A stretch of 8,190 nucleotides of DNA, from positions 1 through 8,190 of the forward strand of contig RFXY01000037.1 in the NCBI GenBank assembly GCA_009921385.1, given 5' to 3'. The DNA is from Pseudomonadota bacterium. GTDB taxonomy: Bacteria; Pseudomonadota; Alphaproteobacteria; Rickettsiales; UBA1997. The position numbers and the translations under genes were made by a program. Below the pieces are notes generated by a model that saw only the letters and a list, made by a program, of their open reading frames with translations, was not told the origin of the DNA and did not search any database. Below, piece after piece: positions 5,858 through 8,190 of this stretch. Every line of letters begins with the position of its first letter. Positions within the stretch are counted from its first letter, which is position 1.

Positions 5858-7657
5858 CTAATCATCAAGTTTTAAAGCGGCTAAAAAAGCAGATTGCGGA
5901 ATTTCTACATTACCAATTTCTCGCATTTTTTTCTTGCCCTTTTTTTGCTTGTCTAAAAGCTTTCTTTTTCGTGAAATATCGCCCCCATAACACTTTGCCG
6001 TAACATCTTTTCGCATTGCCGATATAGTTTCTCTTGCCACAATTTTCCCACCAATGGCGGCTTGCAAAGCAATGGCAAACATCTGCCTTGGTATAAGATC
6101 TTTTAGCTTGGTGCAAATTGCCCTGCCCCGGCTTTCTGCCCTGCTTTTGTGAGTGATGAAAGATAGTGCATCGACCGACTCGCCATTTACCAAAATATTT
6201 AGCTTGGCAAGCTGGCTTTCTTCGTAGCCGTCCATTTGCCAATCAAAACTAGCATAACCTTTTGAGTACGATTTTAGACGATCATAAAAATCGTAAACAA
6301 TTTCGTTGAGCGGTAGGCGATAAATTAGCATCGCTCTTTCGCCAACATAGGTGAGTTCTTTTTGCACTCCTCGCTTTTGAGTGCATAAATCAAGCACCGC
6401 ACCTAAATAGGTGTCGGGAGTCATAATGGTTGCTTTGATCCAAGGTTCTTGCATTTTTTCAATTTTTACTGGGTCGGGCATTTCAACCGAGCTGTGAATT
6501 TCTTTGATTTCGTTGTTTCGCAAATAAACTTTATAAACCACCGAAGGGGCGGTGGTGATTAAATCGAGGTCAAATTCTCTTTCAAGCCTTTCTTGAATAA
6601 TTTCCAGGTGCAAAAGCCCCAAAAACCCGCACCGAAAACCATAGCCAAGTGCCGAAGAACTTTCGGGTGCATATTCGAAGCTCGAATCGTTTAAATGCAG
6701 TTTCGCCAAAGCATCGCGAAATTTTTCAAAATCCGAAGCATCAATTGGGTAAATTCCACAAAAAACCACAGGTTGATTTTGCTTAAACCCCGGCAAAGCT
6801 TTGGCATTTTCGTTGTTGTGATAAACAATAGTGTCGCCCACCTTGCAATCTGCCACTTGTTTGATTTGGGCATTGATAAAACCAACCTCGCCTGCATTTA
6901 ACTGCTCGCAAAAAATTTTTTTAGGAGTAAAAAAACCCACAGAATCAACTTGATACACAGCATTGGCGGCCAGCATTTTGATTTTTTGCCCTTTTTTTAG
7001 CACTCCATCAATCACCCGCACCAAAACAATAACTCCAAGATATTGATCATACCAACTGTCAATCAGCAAAGCTTTAAAATCGGCCTGAGCATTGCCTTTG
7101 GGGGCGGGCAATCGATGAACCACAGCCTCCAAAGTTTCATGAATTCCCACTCCAGTTTTGGCAGAAACCAAAATCGCCTCCGAAGCATCGATGCCAATCA
7201 CTTCTTCGATTTGTTTTTTGACACTTTCGCAATCAGAAGCAGGTAAATCTATTTTGTTTAGCACTGACACAATTTCGTGATGATTATCAATTGCTTGATA
7301 AACATTTGCCAAAGTTTGAGCCTCAACTCCTTGAGTAGAATCTACCACCAAAATTGAGCCTTCACAAGCAGCCAAGCACCTGCTTACCTCGTAGCCAAAA
7401 TCGACATGCCCAGGAGTATCCATTAGGTTTAGCATATAGGTTTCGCCGTTATCGGCTTTATATTGCAATCGCACGGTTTGAGCTTTAATGGTAATGCCTC
7501 GTTCTTTTTCGATATCCATTGAATCAAGAATTTGTGATGTCATTTCTCGCTCTTCTATGGCTCCGCACTCTTGAATTAGCCGATCAGACAAGGTTGATTT
7601 GCCGTGATCGATATGAGCCACGATAGAAAAATTTCTGATATTTTTAATGTTTGTCAT
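5858..7657 (-). CDS. lepA: Translation elongation factor 4 (EF4/LepA GTPase)
   Basis: A ribosome-binding GTPase that affects translation initiation and elongation, including back-translocation under stress. The 599 residues match the family's usual length of about 600. The GTPase motifs, numbered from the chosen start, are AHIDHGKST (14-22), RGITI (53-57), DTPGH (80-84), NKID (134-137) and SAK (165-167). [14 protein letters not shown] marks the EF-G-like domain III region, and the LepA-specific C-terminal domain is present with [13 protein letters not shown] and [11 protein letters not shown] near the end. The frame stays open upstream to an ATG at 7774, but the extra 39 residues are Lys/Arg-rich and unlike the family, whereas ATG 7657 gives the standard N-terminus ([20 protein letters not shown]). 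That ATG overlaps the stop of the upstream gene as ATGA (7657-7654), implying translational coupling. No Shine-Dalgarno sequence is seen. It converges on ccmF with 15 bases between the stop codons. Confidence 0.95.
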   Translation of the reverse strand: MTNIKNIRNFSIVAHIDHGKSTLSDRLIQECGAIEEREMTSQILDSMDIEKERGITIKAQTVRLQYKADNGETYMLNLMDTPGHVDFGYEVSRCLAACEGSILVVDSTQGVEAQTLANVYQAIDNHHEIVSVLNKIDLPASDCESVKKQIEEVIGIDASEAILVSAKTGVGIHETLEAVVHRLPAPKGNAQADFKALLIDSWYDQYLGVIVLVRVIDGVLKKGQKIKMLAANAVYQVDSVGFFTPKKIFCEQLNAGEVGFINAQIKQVADCKVGDTIVYHNNENAKALPGFKQNQPVVFCGIYPIDASDFEKFRDALAKLHLNDSSFEYAPESSSALGYGFRCGFLGLLHLEIIQERLEREFDLDLITTAPSVVYKVYLRNNEIKEIHSSVEMPDPVKIEKMQEPWIKATIMTPDTYLGAVLDLCTQKRGVQKELTYVGERAMLIYRLPLNEIVYDFYDRLKSYSKGYASFDWQMDGYEESQLAKLNILVNGESVDALSFITHKSRAESRGRAICTKLKDLIPRQMFAIALQAAIGGKIVARETISAMRKDVTAKCYGGDISRKRKLLDKQKKGKKKMREIGNVEIPQSAFLAALKLDD

Positions 7658-8190
7658 TGGTTGATAAATGTTGATATTGCCAAGATTAGTTCGGAATAAA
7701 TTTGCCCTACTTTCTCTTTGTTGTTTGATGTAAATTTTTCTTCTATAAATTTTAATTTTTTTGCTATATCGCAAGAAGTATCGTTATCTTTATTGGCAAA
7801 AAAAGCAAAATAACATTCTAATTTTAACTTAGAAAAAAAGTTATCATTTTTGTTATGTAGAGGTTTTATAGAAGGCTGATTCATGCATTCTTTAAAAATA
7901 TCAAAACACTTAAAATCGGGTGTTAATAAAGTAGATAAAGATTCATAGATTAAATCTTCAAGTTGTCCATTTTTTTTAGCACCTGGTAACAAAAAATATT
8001 CTGTTTTATCAATTTTTAGTTGAGATTTTTTTAATTCTTGAAATATATCATCAACTTTGTCTTGCTTTGTTGTTAAATTATCGTCGGTATCAATAATTAA
8101 ATTTAGATCAAAAGTTAGACTTTTGTTTTTAAGAATTGTGAATATAGCTTGTATATTTAACAAAATATTTTCGCTAGCTTGTTCTTTTTT
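7654..8190 (-). CDS. DUF3226-like (TOPRIM-related) protein, partial at 5' end
   Basis: 178 codons are visible and the frame is open to the window edge. A TTG at 8163 could serve as a start, but the nine codons upstream (KKEQASENI) are also open and a start there would cut off the expected N-terminal part, so I read the gene as truncated by the window. Numbering from the edge, a hydrophobic strand leads into IIDTDDN with Asp34, Asp36 and Asp37. This resembles the DxD acidic motif of TOPRIM folds and the vivDADed signature of DUF3226. About 30 residues on, [15 protein letters not shown] (Pro69, Gly75, Glu78, Asp79) resembles the conserved P...G.LEdL motif of that family. The first TOPRIM glutamate would lie outside the window. 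DUF3226 genes often adjoin AAA-type ATPases in putative defence modules. G+C is only about 20-30% in the lines counted, lower than lepA, consistent with acquisition. Its stop overlaps the lepA start by four bases. Family assignment is from memory of the motifs and is moderately sure. The activity is unknown. Confidence 0.55.
   Translation of the reverse strand, partial: KKEQASENILLNIQAIFTILKNKSLTFDLNLIIDTDDNLTTKQDKVDDIFQELKKSQLKIDKTEYFLLPGAKKNGQLEDLIYESLSTLLTPDFKCFDIFKECMNQPSIKPLHNKNDNFFSKLKLECYFAFFANKDNDTSCDIAKKLKFIEEKFTSNNKEKVGQIYSELILAISTFINQ

Noticed and set aside
5844..5859. Bidirectional terminator between ccmF and lepA
   Set aside because: The symmetric T5A5 core leaves no bases for a loop and lacks a G-C stem, so a stable intrinsic terminator cannot be supported.
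7658..7774. N-terminal extension of LepA from ATG 7774
   Set aside because: The 39 residues are Lys/Arg-rich, absent from the family, and lie within the upstream coding sequence. The canonical LepA start is at 7657.
8161..8163. TTG as the start codon of the right-edge gene
   Set aside because: The frame remains open to the window edge and the family should have an N-terminal part before the IIDTDD strand, so this is more likely an internal leucine codon.

Overview
The window carries four recognisable housekeeping genes, one partial accessory gene at the right edge, and an AT-rich intergenic stretch of about 700 bases at the left. The AT richness, preference for AAA, GAA and AGA/CGA codons, tight packing, and a cytochrome c maturation gene of the CcmF type suggest an AT-rich, probably reduced-genome alphaproteobacterium, perhaps of the Rickettsiales/Holosporales kind. 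That placement is inference from general resemblance; no alignment was run.

Layout. Bases 1-59 probably hold the tail of a gene that begins outside the window, but the reading frame is uncertain. Bases 60-760 hold no convincing gene. They contain several perfect inverted repeats, a short 11-base tandem repeat and a plausible promoter close to the next gene. Three genes follow on the plus strand: nrdA (class I ribonucleotide reductase large subunit, 761-2545), thrC (threonine synthase, 2555-3952) and ccmF (haem ligation protein for cytochrome c, 3983-5842). The gaps are 9 and 30 bases, so they are probably co-transcribed although their pathways are unrelated.

On the minus strand lepA (translation factor EF4) ends 15 bases from the end of ccmF, so the two units converge. 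Its start is best placed at 7657, where the ATG overlaps by four bases (ATGA) the stop codon of another minus-strand gene. That gene runs off the right edge and resembles the DUF3226 (TOPRIM-like) family. It is clearly more AT-rich than lepA and looks acquired. Proteins of this kind are often paired with an AAA-type ATPase; if so here, the partner would lie just beyond base 8190.

The main points for a second look are the DUF3226-like gene coupled to lepA, the NrdA without an ATP-cone and with a CX2C tail, the structured intergenic region, and the absence of Shine-Dalgarno sequences at all four housekeeping starts.
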